Positions 36,501 through 49,201 of a stretch of 64,000 nt of DNA are shown in pieces. Position 1 is the stretch's first letter; each line of letters begins with the position of its first letter. A program made the translations under genes and the position numbers. The stretch is from Steromphala cineraria. Lineage: Eukaryota; Mollusca; Gastropoda; Trochida; Trochidae. Below the pieces are notes generated by a model that was not told the origin of the DNA, searched no databases, and saw only the letters and a list, made by a program, of their open reading frames with translations. The stretch lies in NCBI GenBank assembly GCA_916613615.1, contig OU744735.1:54452082-54516081 (forward strand), in the 5' to 3' direction.

Positions 36501-38506
36501 ACCTCCACAACCTCCACAACCTCCACTACCTGCACTACCTGCACTACCTCCACTACCTGCATAACTTCACTACCCTTCACTACCTGCATTACCTGCACTA
36601 CCTCCACTACCTGCACTACCTCCACAACCTGCACTACCTTAACTACCTCCACTACCTCCACTCCCTCCACTAACTTCACTACCCTTCACTATCTGCACTA
36701 CCTTAACTACCTCCACTACCTCCACTACCCTCCACTACCTCCACTACCTCCACTACACTCCACTTCACTCCACTACCTGCACTACCTGCACTACCCTCCC
36801 CTACCCTGCACTACCTCCACTACCTGCACTGCCTCCAACACCTCCACTACCTGCACTACCTCCACTACCTCCACTACCTCCACTACCTCCACTGCTTCAA
36901 ACACCTCCACTACCTGCACTTCCTCCACTACCTCCACTACCTCCACTACCCTCCATTACCTCTAATACCTCCATTGCCTAGAATACCTCCACTACTTTCC
37001 ACTACCTCCACTACCTCCACTACCTCCACTACCTCCACTACCTCCACTACCTCCACTACCTCCACTACCTCCACAACCTCCACTACCTCCACTACCTCCA
37101 CCATCCCCACTACCTCCACTACACTCCACTACCTTCAGTACCTCCACTACCTGCACTACCCTGCACTACCCTGCACTACCTCCAGTACCTCAACTAACTC
37201 CACTACCTGCACTACCTCCACTACTTCCACTACCTCCACTACATCCACTACCCTGCACTACCTGCACTACCTGCACTACCTGCACTACCTGCACTACCTG
37301 TACAACCAGCACTACCTGCATTACCTGCACTACCTCCACAACCTGCACTACCTCTACAACCTGCACTACCTGCACTACCTGCCTTACCTGCCTTACCTGC
37401 ACTACCTGCACTACCTGCACTACCCTACACTACCTCCACTACCTCCACTACCTCCACTACCCTCCACTACCTCCACTACACTCCACAACCTGCAATACCT
37501 CCACAACCTCCACTACCTCCACTACCTCCACAACCTCCATTACCTGCACTACCCTGCACTACCTCCACTACCTCCACTACCTGCCTTACCTGCACTACCT
37601 GCACTACCTGCACTACCCTGCACTACCCTACACTACCTCCAGTACCTCAACTAACTCCACTACCTGCACTACGTCCACTACCCTGCACTACCTGCACTAC
37701 CTGTACTACCAGCACTACCTGCATTACCTGCACTACCTCCACAACCTGCACTACCTCTACAACCTGCACTACCTGCACTACCTGCACTACCCTACACTAC
37801 CTCCAGTACCCTCCACTACCTCCACTACCCTCCACTACCTCCACTACACTCCACAACCTGCAATACCTCCACAACCTCCACTACCTCCACTACCTTCACA
37901 ACCTCCATTACCTGCACTACCCTGCACTACCTGCACTACCTGCCTTACCTGCCTTACCTGCACTACCTGCACTACCTTCATTACCCTACACTACCTCCAC
38001 TACCTCCACTACCTCAACTACCCTCCACTACCTCCACTACACTCCACAACCTGCAATACCTCCACAACCTCCACTACCTCCACTACCTCCACAACCTCCA
38101 TTACCTGCACTACCCTGCACTACCTCCACTACCTCCACTACCTCCACTACCTGCCTTACCTGCACTACCTGCACTACCTGCACTACCCTGCACTACCCTG
38201 CACTACCTCCAGTACCTCAACTAACTCCACTACCTGCACTACGTCCACTACCCTGCACTACCTGCACTACCTGTACTACCAGCACTACCTGCATTACCTG
38301 CACTACCTCCACAACCTGCACTACCTCTACAACCTGCACTACCTGCACTACCTGCACTACCTGCACTACCCTGCACTACCATCCTATACCCTCCACTACC
38401 TCCACTACCTCCACTACCTCCACTACCTCCACTACCTCCACTACCTCCACTACCTCCACAACCTCCACTACCTCCACTACCTCCACCATCCCCACTACCA
38501 TCAAGA
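27508..38506. repeat. 11-kb satellite of 9/10-bp CTACCTGCA / CTACCTCCA / CTACCCTCCA units
   Basis: Nearly every position fits CTACCT(G/C)CA, with some 10-bp CTACCCTCCA and CTACACTCCA variants. On the plus strand G occurs almost only in CTGCA. Variant blocks recur: AATGCACTACCCTACAC at 28441, 28875, 31043 and 32631, and a CTCCACTAACTTCAC block at 35234 and 36666 (1432 bp apart). Because units are mostly multiples of three and lack stop codons, long but meaningless frames appear on both strands. I annotate no gene in it. Confidence 0.97.
34230..36830. repeat. Higher-order duplication of about 1.4 kb within the satellite
   Basis: Distinctive variant strings at 34535-34762 recur at 35918-36145 (offset 1383), and those at 35038-35400 recur at 36470-36830 (offset 1432). 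This shows a recent segmental tandem duplication with a small internal length difference. Confidence 0.8.
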
Positions 38507-38679
38507 TGAATGTGTAATAACAATCTTTTCAATGGAGGGAATAAGCAAAATATAATACACTACCCTACTCTGCCCTACATCCAACTATACTGCCCTCCAT
38601 TATTGAACCCAACCCAACCCAACAAACAGACAATCCCAGACTTTGCTGCCTTCCATTACTAGCTCAAACTAACCTATAT

Positions 38680-39480
38680 TTTGATAAACTACCCTACTCT
38701 ACCCTACACTAGTATCCTCCCTCAATGACTGAAACTACCCTATATTATAATACATTACCTACTCTACACTACATCAAACTTTGCTGTCCTACATTAATTA
38801 ACTACCCTTTATTATAATACATTACCTACTCTACCCTACATCAAACTTTGCTGTCCTCCATTAATTAACTACATTATATTATAATACATTACCTACTCTA
38901 CCCTACATCAGACTTTGCTGTCCTCCGTTAATTAACTACCCTATATTATAATACATTACCTACTCTACCCTACATCAGACTTTGCTGTCCTACATTAATT
39001 AACTACCCTATATTATAATACACTACCCTACATCAGACTTTGCTGTCCTCCGTTAATTAACTACCCTATATCATAATACATTACCTACTCTACCCTACAT
39101 CAGACTTTGCTGTCCTACATTAATTAACTACCCTATATTATAATACATTACCTACTCTACCCTACATCAGACTTTGCTGTCCTCCATTAATTAACTACCC
39201 TATATTATAATACATTTACTACTCTACCCTACATCAGACTTTGCTGTCCTACATTAATTAACTACCCTATATTATAATACATTACCTACTCTACCCTACA
39301 TCAGACTTTGCTGTCCTCCATTAATTAACTACCCTATATTATTATTAATACATTACCTACTCTACCCTACATCATACTTTGCTGTCCTCAATTATTTAAC
39401 TACCCTATATTATAATACACTACCCTACATCAGACTTTGCTGCCATTTATTAATGACCAAACTACCCTATATTTTAATAC
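38680..39480. repeat. 67-bp minisatellite
   Basis: The marker TTTGCTGTCCT recurs at about 38781, 38848, 38915 and 38982, 67 bp apart, then at 39040 (58 bp, short unit) and onward to about 39440. Unit features are ATTAATTAACTACCCTATAT and CATTACCTACTCTACC. It adjoins the 9-bp satellite and shares its ACTACCCT word. Confidence 0.9.
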
Positions 39481-39520
39481 ACTACCCTACGCTTCCCTAC
39501 ATTTATCATATTTCATTACA

Positions 39521-40268
39521 TTAATCACTCATATATATTTACTTTTTCAATTTAATGTACACATATATACATACCACCAACTGATCTTGTTAAGAATTTA
39601 AATTTAAATGTGCGTTACCTATTTAATTTTATTTAGATATAAATCATGATTTTGTTATGATTCGTTTAATTGTTCTGTCTAACATGTTCGGGTTGTGAGG
39701 GTCACAGTGTTGTAATTGTATCATTGTGAAAATGTTTCACCTGAACTTAACTTCTTTCATTGGTGGCTTTCTAGTGTTTCCCGTTCCAGTTACTATTGTA
39801 TTCAGTTTGTTCACGATCAGCAAACACTGACACAGCTGAAGTTAAAGTGTTATTTTGCTCAAAATAATCAATTGACACTCCCTTTCCCCGGAGATTGCTC
39901 ATTGTTAACAAGATAGTGGGGCTGCGACTGTTTTCCATGACTGCACCGAATGCTGCACATACATTGATCCAACCACTCCGCATGTCATGTCTTACTCCTT
40001 GTAGGTTTAAAACTGCTGTATGCATGGTACTTTACATTATTTATTCATCCCTTGAGATGTGTCACCTGAAAGTTAATAAGTAGCATCGTTTTACCAACTC
40101 TACCAATCCTGATGTGTTTATTAAAAATGTAAGTATAAGTAGACTCTTCAATTATATCAGGTGTTCTTCTGTTTTGTCAGTAGAGGTATTTTTAATGTAT
40201 TTTGATGCCAACGGAAAGACATGTTAGCCTGTATTTGGACCACTAGACAAGAACTACTTGAAAACAAG
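39521..40268. other. Upstream region of gene B; no gene seen
   Basis: AT-rich sequence between the minisatellite and the start codon of gene B; promoter and 5' UTR are expected here. No clear TATA box or other element could be assigned. Confidence 0.45.
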
Positions 40269-40586
40269 ATGAACGTCAAATTGTTCATTCGGATTTTATT
40301 TGTGATTGTCATTACTGGTGTATGTAGTGTTTCTACCAGCTGTGTAGACCATGACTCGGTCACACAGGACGGGAAGAGGATGATCTCCAGTGTGTTCAAG
40401 ATGGTGGACAGTGTCTCCCTCTACACGTGCGTGTCTCACTGTCTGACAGTCTCCACGTGTATGTCCGTGTCCTACCAGAGAGAGACTCGCACCTGTCACC
40501 TTGCCTCCCAGGACAGTGCAGGAGACCCCGGGGATGTTCACACTGACCCAGAGTTCTTCCTCACTGACATCTCTCTGTGGCCCCGG
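40269..40586 (+). CDS. Gene B exon 1: signal peptide and PAN/apple-like domain
   Basis: 318 nt ending TGG CCC CGG before donor GTGAGT at 40587. Reading on through that donor meets a TGA at 40689-40691, so use of later duplicated donors would truncate the protein. Confidence 0.88.
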
Positions 40587-43500
40587 GTGAGTGTAGAAAC
40601 TTGTTGTATTTGTACATATATATTACCTACAAGGATGTTCACACCGACCCGGAGTTCTTCCTCACTGACATCTCTCTGTGGCCCCGGGTGAGTGTAGAAA
40701 CTTGTTGTATTTGTACACATATATAACCTATAGGGATGTTCACACCGACCCGGAGTTCTTCCTCACTGACATCTCTCTGTGGCCCCGGGTGAGTGTAGAA
40801 ACTTGTTGTATTTGTACACATATATAACTTATAGGGATGTTCACACCGACCCAGAGTTCTTCCTCACTGATTTCTCTCTGTGGCCCCGGGTGAGTGTAGA
40901 AACTTGTTGTATTTGTACACATATATAACCTATAGGGATGTTCACACCGACCCGGAGTTCTTCCTCACTGACATCTCTCTGTGGCCCCGGGTGAGTGTAG
41001 AAACTTGTTGTATTTGTACACATATATAACCTATAGGGATGTTCACACCGACCCGGAGTTCTTCCTCACTGACATCTCTCTGTGGCCTAGGGTGAGTGTA
41101 GAAACTTGTTGTATTTGTACACATATATAACCTATAGGGATGTTCACAACGACCCGGAGTTCTTCCTCACTGACATCTCTCTGTGGCCTAGGGTGAGTGT
41201 AGAAACTTGTTGTATTTGTACACATATATAACCTATAGGGATGTTCACATCGACCCAGAGTTCCTCCTCACTGACATCTCTCAGCGGCCTAGGGTGAGGT
41301 AGAATATGTTGCCTTTGTGTACATATATCGCCTTGATCATGGTCATACTTAACTGGAAACTTAATGATGTTCACACCACCCTAAAAGTATTCACAGTCAC
41401 AGATATGTATAAAACCATCTTATCTTTGTATCACCTAAATTTATCCTCCAACGGGACCAGATTCTTCCTCACTGACATCAGATTCTGACCCCGGGTGAAA
41501 TAAAGAATATTCTCCATTCACATTTTTTTGAACACGTCATTTACACATTTATCCAGAGATTTTATTTGCAGATAGTTTCTGTTTACCCTGAAAAGTGTGA
41601 AATTTCGTTGTTTTTTAGTCATTTTGGTATCATAAAGAGTGAAACATATAAATGCACAAATCAATGGTCGCCATAACCATCTTTCTAATGTACCTTTGCA
41701 AGGGTAGCAGACCTTTTTCTAGATATTTTTCTTGCTATGATTTAAATCTAAAAGAATCAATGATGAAGAATTTTAAACTTGGAAATTTGTCATGTGATTT
41801 ATATTATACAGATTAATGTATCTTACTTGCAAAAGCTCCGGTTCTTAAACGTCTAAAAATATATTTTTCATCGTTTAACAACATCTCAAGATTAAATATA
41901 TATTTTGTTACACACCACCAAAAAGTTCCCGCGTGCCTAAACAGTTTTTGCTTACCGTCACAGTGAGCCAGGCTGATTGTTGATTGTCTTAAAATATTTG
42001 TATAAATATATATATATATTGAAAGTTATATTAAATAGAGCATACTGTTCACAGCGTGTGTTAGTCACCCATCATTACAAACAATACACAAACCAAAGAC
42101 GTCTTTGTTATATAACACAGTAAATGTCGTTTATCTGCAGTGAGTGTGAGTTGGATAAAATTCCTGTGATCAAAACATCAGTTTTGTTTCAAAACGGAAA
42201 AGTATCAATGTTTTATAATTCAAGGATTAAAAAAATAGTTTTAGTTATTAAAATCCTAAAATTTCTGAAACAGTCTCAGAAAGTTACCATTACTATTTAT
42301 AAAAAACAAGTTTTGGCTTGTTTAGACGGAAATCTAATGTGAGGTTTCTCGCTGAAATATAAATGATATATTTTGATTTGAATAGAATGTGAATGAAATA
42401 TAGCGTTTCAACATATTATTGTACAATATCATATTTTGTTAGTTTTTTATCTTTTAAAATTCGATATAGTTACAATTTATATCAGCAAAGCAGAGTTGTA
42501 TCGATTTTTATCGAGTTATAATAGTCTGTATTTCACCTGTGAGCAGAATCAATTGATTTGGGGATTTTTTTCTTAAAGATCACAAATTTGTCTCAAATCA
42601 CTGTTATCTTCATCAAACTAATTATCGAAGTCTTAAAACAATAACGTTGTAAATTTGTTCTTATTGGAATATACATAGGGTACTAAACGGCGACCTATTT
42701 AAAACTATTTTTATTGAACGAATATATGATTTTCTATAAAACTAGCGAAAGCCATTTTATTACTCGCCGTGTAGTATACAAGGGTGAAATATCACAGCAG
42801 GTATAATTATACAGCAGGTATGACACTATCTCAGATATCATATTTGTTGTTGTGGCTTCGTTGTACAAACTCTATTTCATATATTTTCATTTTGTTATTT
42901 TTCTGTATTGCAACTTGATAAATTATTGTTCATACAGTCGACAGTAAATAGTATGCTTTGTATGGCAGCACGTAGATAGAAGTTCATTTCATGGGACAAA
43001 CTAAACTTAATGAGGATACTTTGCTTTGCACATACACCTTATTTGTTCACATTTCCTACAACAGAGGGGCAGTTGTTTACATTTCTAACAATGATGTTGA
43101 GTTTTGATATGCATTCGGGATAATACTGTAGTGTTTACAAACAGTTGCCTACAGTACGTACGCAAGACATTTTGTAGCTTTTGGTGTTTAATAAATTGTC
43201 AGTGAACATTTTGAAGCTTTTGATTTTTTACCCTGTAATAATATTTGGGTTTCTAATGATGTTGTTGCGTAAAATATGCAGATACTCTGTTTATTTGGAG
43301 CAATTCCAGGTTGTGTATGTGAACACTTCATATTGAATATATGGTATACCATATCATTTTCGCATTGAAAGCTTGCATGCTGGCACTAAGGCCCATGACA
43401 TGATTCAGTCGCAGTAGTGTCATACGTAGATCTCTTAGGAAAACTGAAAGTGTATAGTGCATTTGAGAAAGAATTTAGATTTCCCAAAGCATACAAAATG

Positions 43501-46500
43501 ACTGAGGTTTTCAAAATAATACCTTTAAAGGCGTCTCTGATTGCACAACTGGTTCCATTCAAAAGATTCATGTTTTGAACGTTATAGAGAAGGTACTGCA
43601 TCACTTTGACCAAGGAATATTATCTCATCATTTCTTGCAGAGTCTAGCTGGACCATGTGAAGGTATGAGGTGTGCAACTGGAAGCAGATGTGTTGTTAAC
43701 AGATTCAACATTCCAAGTTGTGTTACAGGTAACTTGTATTTTACTAATTGTTCTAAACCGAGAATCTAAATACTGTTTTTATAAAAGAGTTACACTGACA
43801 AATATTCATGTAACTTAAGGTTTGACCCCACAATACCCAACAAAGAGCTAAGAGGTCTGTCCTTAAACCAAACTGACCATATCATTTTGTCTGCAATTAA
43901 CCCAAGCATTTTCTATCACTTTGTTCTTTAATAACAGGATTAGTATCCATGACTTTTTCTGATGTCTGTTGAACAAGCAAAGTTGTTCAGGTACATTGTA
44001 CTCTATCACACCTTCAATTGTTTTCCATGCCTCTAACACTGATGGAATCACCTCCCAAATCAAAACAATAAGCCAAGTAGCAAGCTTTTCCAGAACTCAT
44101 ACTATCATTGTGCTGCTTCTTTAGCTACACTGCGATTGGGTAACGGTTTTGCCGATCTGGCAAGAAAATCTAGCACCACCTCTATCTATGAAATAATTAA
44201 TATCAGTAAAGATGTGTTACATATATTTCATGATCTATACCGACCGTATATACGATCATTGAGATTTATGTATGCGATCTGTTGCAATTTATCACGCTTT
44301 GCCTTTTTATAACTGTTGTTAAACAGTTGAGTACACCAATAACATGATGGTTTCGATTGATAATAGACTTATCACTATAAACTTCATTCACTGATATCAA
44401 AGAGGGAAACTGCAATGTATGAAGATAGAGAAGATAGTGTTATAATACCGACAGTTGGATCACATTTAGTGTTGTCAGACAGCATGATACAATTCAAAGA
44501 AAAAGACCAAACGCATCAGAACGCGTTGCAAAACTTGAAAGCCTGATAGATTGTGACCGAACGCGGGACAGTAAGGCCATAGAACGTTATATGCATAGGG
44601 AATATAGTTCATGCATGCTTTAAATCAATAATGCATAGATAGATGTAATGCTACTGATAGGACATGTAATTCGTGACACAGAAGAGGAGATCCTTTAACA
44701 AAACGCACTGGAGCTTTATGAATGCTGCAAGAAACGAGACAAAAGGTAAAGAATATCTAGCAGTATGTGATACGAGTATCTCGATACGCTGTGATACTCT
44801 CTAATAATTGCCCTCCCGACAATCTAAGCAGTACCACCTAAAGAATTGTGATGATCCCGAACGCTTCTTCAGCTGAACAAGATGAATCGTGTCAATCGTG
44901 GTATAACAGTGGTCCAGTGGTCACATCTCACTTACTCAAACAAAAACATTAACAGGACACCAGCAAATGAACAATGACGATTACAATTTATCTCACATTA
45001 ACCAGTTTATCTGCTTTTAACCTTTTACTAATTTTTATTCTTTAACTCTTACCTTTCTCTATCTTATTATCCATTTCTACTCAAATATATGCAATTTTTT
45101 ATACATACATATATATATACATTTTTTACATTTAAATATAGATATCTATTTAATAATCCATGGCCTTCGACCTTAAACTCAATTAACTCATAAATGAACT
45201 TCAATTATTACATTTACTCAAATGCTTGCCTTGACATAAATTTTCTTTGTCTTTAGATACCGTCATGAAAAACTGCAAGCTCATTTTGTTTTATAGATGA
45301 GCATCTAGGATGTGGTCCTGCTCCTGATCTGGCCAATGCTGACAAGTCTTCTACTGGACAATACGAGGGTGCTGTCACTCAATACACCTGTCAGTCTGAT
45401 TTCCTCTTCTGTGGAACAAGCTCAACTCACATGTGCTCCTCGCTTGGAACCTGGGAGGGACTCAGTGGAGCTTGTACTAGAGCAGTCTGGTACAATCCTG
45501 TAAGTGAACTAATTTAATCTCTGTGGGTCCTATATTGACATTGACAGGGGAAAATATGAGTAACTTCATTTCACATTACCGTTACCCCTTAACCTGAATC
45601 TACGCTCCCTTTACCATCACTCGAACACTTCACACTCACCTTAACCTAACCTCATTTCAACCACATCCTTTTCATTTCCAGTCTCTAACTTTGATAGTCT
45701 GATACTCCGATAACCCATGTCATCTTTCATTTCCCTGCCCATATCTAATTTCAATATCATTTCCTTGCCCATACCTTATTTCAATATCATTACCCTGCCC
45801 ATATCTAATTTCAATATCATTTCTTTGCCCATACCTCATTTCAATATCATTACCGTGCCCATATCTAATTTCAATATCATTTCCTTGCCCATACCTCATT
45901 TCAATATCATTTCCTTGCCAATACCTCATTTCACTATCCTTTCCTAGGTCATTCCTCCTTTCAATATCCTTTCCATTGCACCTCATTTCAATATCATCAC
46001 CCAGCCCATGCCTCATTTCAATATCATTTCCTTGCCCATACCTCATTTCAATATCATTACCCAGGCCATGCCTCATTTCAATATCATTACCCAGGCCATG
46101 CCTCATTTCAATATCATTACCTCTCCCATACCTTTTTTAAATAACCTTTCCTTGCCCAATTTCATTTCAATATCCTTTCCCAGACCATATTTCATTTCAA
46201 TATAATTTCCATGCCCATACCTTATTTCAGTATCAGTTCCTTGCCCATACCTTATTTCAATATCATTCCTTGAACATACCTCATTTCAATATCCTTTCCC
46301 AGCCCATACCTCACTACAATATGATTTTGTAGCTATCGTAGCTAAAGTTTACTCTTCAGAAGAAATCAAGAATACCTCACAAGTAAGGTTATTGTATAAT
46401 TTCAGACACTAACCTTTATTGCATCGACCCCTTGTCCAATGACTGAAGGATACAAAGTCACGTTTGAAGGAAATCCCACAATCCATGGCAGGTAAAGCAA

Positions 46501-48947
46501 TATATGATTTATTCTTAATCAATTGATGTGTGATGTAAGGTATAAGATTATGATTAGCATGTATTATCGTTATCATCAAGAGGGAAAAATTATTTATTCT
46601 TAATAATGGCATCTTGTCTTATCTTATTCATAACACCCAACTAGTTATGATAACATTGATATGTGCGGAAACGTAAAATGATAGGAAAGAACAGAAACGA
46701 CCTTGAATGTTTCGAACCTAAGTGGATCTTAAATTTCGGCTCCATCAAAGCTGTCTCAGTGGCTCAGTGGTCAGAGGCTTTGGGTAATCATTTGGGGGTG
46801 GGCGAGGTGAGTTGATGGTTGTGCTCATTTGATGTCGCAAGCGCAACTTTTGAAAGGATTTTTTATCTAAATTTGGAACCCTCTTGGGGAAGTCCGCGAA
46901 TGAAGGGACGTCAAGCATGCAGTCCAGCAGGAGACAATTACACCCTTGTTCTTGTTATCCATTAAACACTACGAGATGAACCTGTGGAAGTTCATCCTGG
47001 CCTTCAGCATCTCAATATGCTATATCTGGCCTTCCCCTGCCACACCTCATTGTCTTCATGGTCAGACCTTGATTGTTGAAAGTTTTACTGAGTATAAGTA
47101 GTTATTAAGGGTGTAAAATCAGTGCCACAACTTCAGTACTGATGTTTTCTTATAAACACCTGGTCTTCATTTCTTTTTTTGAATGTGTAAACAATTGGAC
47201 GTTTAACATAAGTCAAATTATCCTTAGATAACCACATCATCACAATATTATTTCTATATAGGGGATGCATAACTTTTGACCAGATATATAGAAATCAACT
47301 ATACTTAAAGCTTTCCTATTTGATTGTTCATTAACACGACTAAACAAAACGTTAATTCCCTGGTTTTTACTATTAATGTTCATGACTATTAGATATAAAG
47401 CAATGTTGTATTATTAGCTCTTCATAAAAAATAACATTTCATAAAACAAATGACAAACTTTATTCGAAAATGTGCAAATTTTAAAACTCTCTTGTGACCA
47501 GAGACTGTTGTATATCTGTGTTGTTAAACTGTTTGATAAAGAGATAACCTCCGCCCCTAAATCAGCAATGATGATAATGACAATGCTAATGATGACAATG
47601 ATAGACAGTGACGATTTCTCACCACCAAAGGTATTCAAGGCTACGATAGTTAAATGAATTGGAAATAACTGAAAGTTTTAACTTTTAGTCACATGTCACT
47701 TTATCAAGGAGCACATCGTCACCGAAAATAATTTACTTTCTGTTCTTGTTTAATCGATCAAATTCACACATACTTTCAGGTTCTATATGACTGTCCATTC
47801 TGCAAACCTTACTATTCAAGCTGACGTTAGACTAACGTTCTCCAGTTTCCATGAGCGATTCCTGCTAAATAAGAAGTCATACGGTCGCTGGGAGACCAAC
47901 ATGGACATACCAGCACCCTTCGCTCAAGGTGTGAAGTTCATAACGGAAATTGTACGACAGAAGGGAGGATACGAGGTAACCAGCATTCTAACACCCAGCT
48001 GTAGCATCAGGCTGTGTTGGTCGCCTTGGATCCCTTGATACCATTCATGTTTTTTCCCCTCGTATTTACAAAACATCGTTAAAGACCCATTTTAAAAATG
48101 CACCTACACTCATTAGATAGGAGACAGTTTACCATAATGACCGAAACGTAACAGGGTACGATCTTGTTTCTCAAGCCAATTATCTCTGATTGAAAAAAGA
48201 GGTATCAAAATCATTAATCATTATATTTTCAAAAAATCTGTTTAGCTCAAACGGACTTGGTACTTCGTGAAAGGTATCTTTGAATTGATTAAAAACTGTT
48301 ATCCTTAAGTTGGTAATACACCCCTCTTGTGATACAACTTGTATCTCCCTGAAACGTGTTACGGTACTTAAAGACTTTCTATTGGCTATTTATAGGAGAG
48401 GAGTCCCTTGACTGGGGATTCAAGGGGACTCAACATATTTAAATCGAAAACTTCATCATGTATTCGCAGATAATCAGTTACTTGCCTTACTTTGCCTTGT
48501 CCTCACAGAGACCTCAGATAGCAAAATAACTGTGTATGTAGTAAAAACATAACAACGCAAAGTTAAAAGTGAAAGTTCTCCATTCTGGAAGTTATATTAG
48601 TTTTAAAGAATCATTCTTTCCTGCTTTCTTTTATCATTTATACCAACTCGCGTTGCCCTATGTGAATTATAATATCAAATATATCAACACCAGTATAATA
48701 AGGTAAAACCACCCTCTGATGTTTGTTGAATTCCTTACATACGATTGGAAAAATATCAGATGTCAGAAAATTCTTGGGATGAGATTGTCTGTTTTTGTAT
48801 TTTTCATGTAAGTATTTTTACAAACAGGTGTACGTCAACGGGACCTACTATGGCCATTCAGAGGACCTGACTCCTGCCGAATACCCTGACACCATCCGTG
48901 TGGATGGAGATATCAATTTGGACAGAGTCGCATTTTTGCCTGTGTAA
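40269..48947 (+). CDS. Gene B: secreted PAN/apple - EGF-like - Sushi - galectin-like protein (six exons)
   Basis: Exons 40269-40586, 43641-43728, 45297-45499, 46406-46491, 47780-47975, 48828-48947 give 1011 nt, 336 residues, with GT-AG introns and consistent phases. Residues 1-24 are a hydrophobic signal peptide (MNVKLFIRILFVIVITGV...). The PAN/apple-like module has C25, C54, C58, C64 and C76. An EGF-like segment spans 107-135, a Sushi/CCP domain 136-203, and a galectin-like domain about 213-336 with W269 at the usual sugar-stacking place. The H-x-N-P-R motif is not conserved apart from one Arg. The ATG at 40269 is preferred over 40221 because it gives the signal peptide and matches gene C. 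Probably a secreted lectin in recognition or mucus; function is inferred. Confidence 0.88.
40525..41500 (+). repeat. 101-bp tandem array of exon-1 end plus splice donor, gene B
   Basis: Donor GTGAG recurs at 40587, 40688, 40789, 40890, 40991, 41092, 41193 and 41294, exactly 101 bp apart. A decayed unit (CCCCGGGTGAAAT) follows near 41488. Units carry GATGTTCACA(C/A)CGACCC, TTCTTCCTCACTGACAT and CATATATAACCTATAGG. Confidence 0.95.
41501..43640. other. Intron 1 of gene B, no gene seen
   Basis: AT-rich intron sequence with a TATATATA run near 42005. No recognisable element. Confidence 0.5.
43641..43728 (+). CDS. Gene B exon 2: EGF-like segment
   Basis: 88 nt, acceptor CTTGCAG, donor GTAACT. It encodes [17 protein letters not shown] and a fourth Cys; exon 2 of gene C differs by only a few bases. 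Confidence 0.88.
45297..45499 (+). CDS. Gene B exon 3: Sushi/CCP domain
   Basis: 203 nt, acceptor TTATAG, donor GTAAGT. CCP pattern with GCGPAPDLANAD, YEGAVTQYTC and GTWEGLSGAC. Confidence 0.9.
45715..46325. repeat. 30-bp tandem repeat in intron 3 of gene B
   Basis: About twenty copies of ATTTCAATATCATTNCC followed by (T)TGCCCATACCTC. The 30-bp period creates regular frames on both strands that I do not regard as genes. Confidence 0.92.
46406..46491 (+). CDS. Gene B exon 4: first galectin-like strands
   Basis: 86 nt, acceptor TTTCAG, donor GTAAAG. It encodes CPMTEGYKVTFEG and the start of the next strand. Confidence 0.85.
47780..47975 (+). CDS. Gene B exon 5: galectin-like core
   Basis: 196 nt, acceptor TTTCAG, donor GTAACC. 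It contains YMTVHSANLTIQADVRLTF, W269 in GRWETN, and GVKFITEIVRQKGGYE, following galectin strand order. Confidence 0.88.
48828..48947 (+). CDS. Gene B exon 6: last galectin-like strands and stop
   Basis: 120 nt, acceptor AACAG. It starts VYVNGTYYGHSED, contains IRVDGDINLDRVAF (galectin-typical), and stops TAA at 48945-48947. Confidence 0.9.
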   Translation: MYVNGTYYGHSEDLTPAEYPDTIRVDGDINLDRVAFLPV

Positions 48948-49112
48948 TCTTGTAATTACGTAACAGTTAAAACATAAAAGTATTTCAAAGATGACATTTA
49001 CGTTGTTTACTATGGATTGTCTGTGCCACAAACAAAACCCCGTTTTAATGTACAGAAACAGCCGGTAAACAGGTCATTATCTTCATCATTGTGTTCATCG
49101 TCATCAACATCA

Positions 49113-49139
49113 AATAATAATAATAATAATAAAAATAAA

Positions 49140-49201
<62 letters not shown>

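Noticed and set aside
40538..41374. Series of overlapping 60-residue minus-strand frames
   Set aside because: One identical antisense frame in each 101-bp unit; not independent genes.
45720..46106. Minus-strand frame with a ten-residue repeat
   Set aside because: Arises from the 30-bp tandem repeat in intron 3 of gene B.
46740..46800. Possible tRNA A box (GTGGCTCAGTGGTCAGAG)
   Set aside because: No B box at the right distance downstream and no pairing arms.
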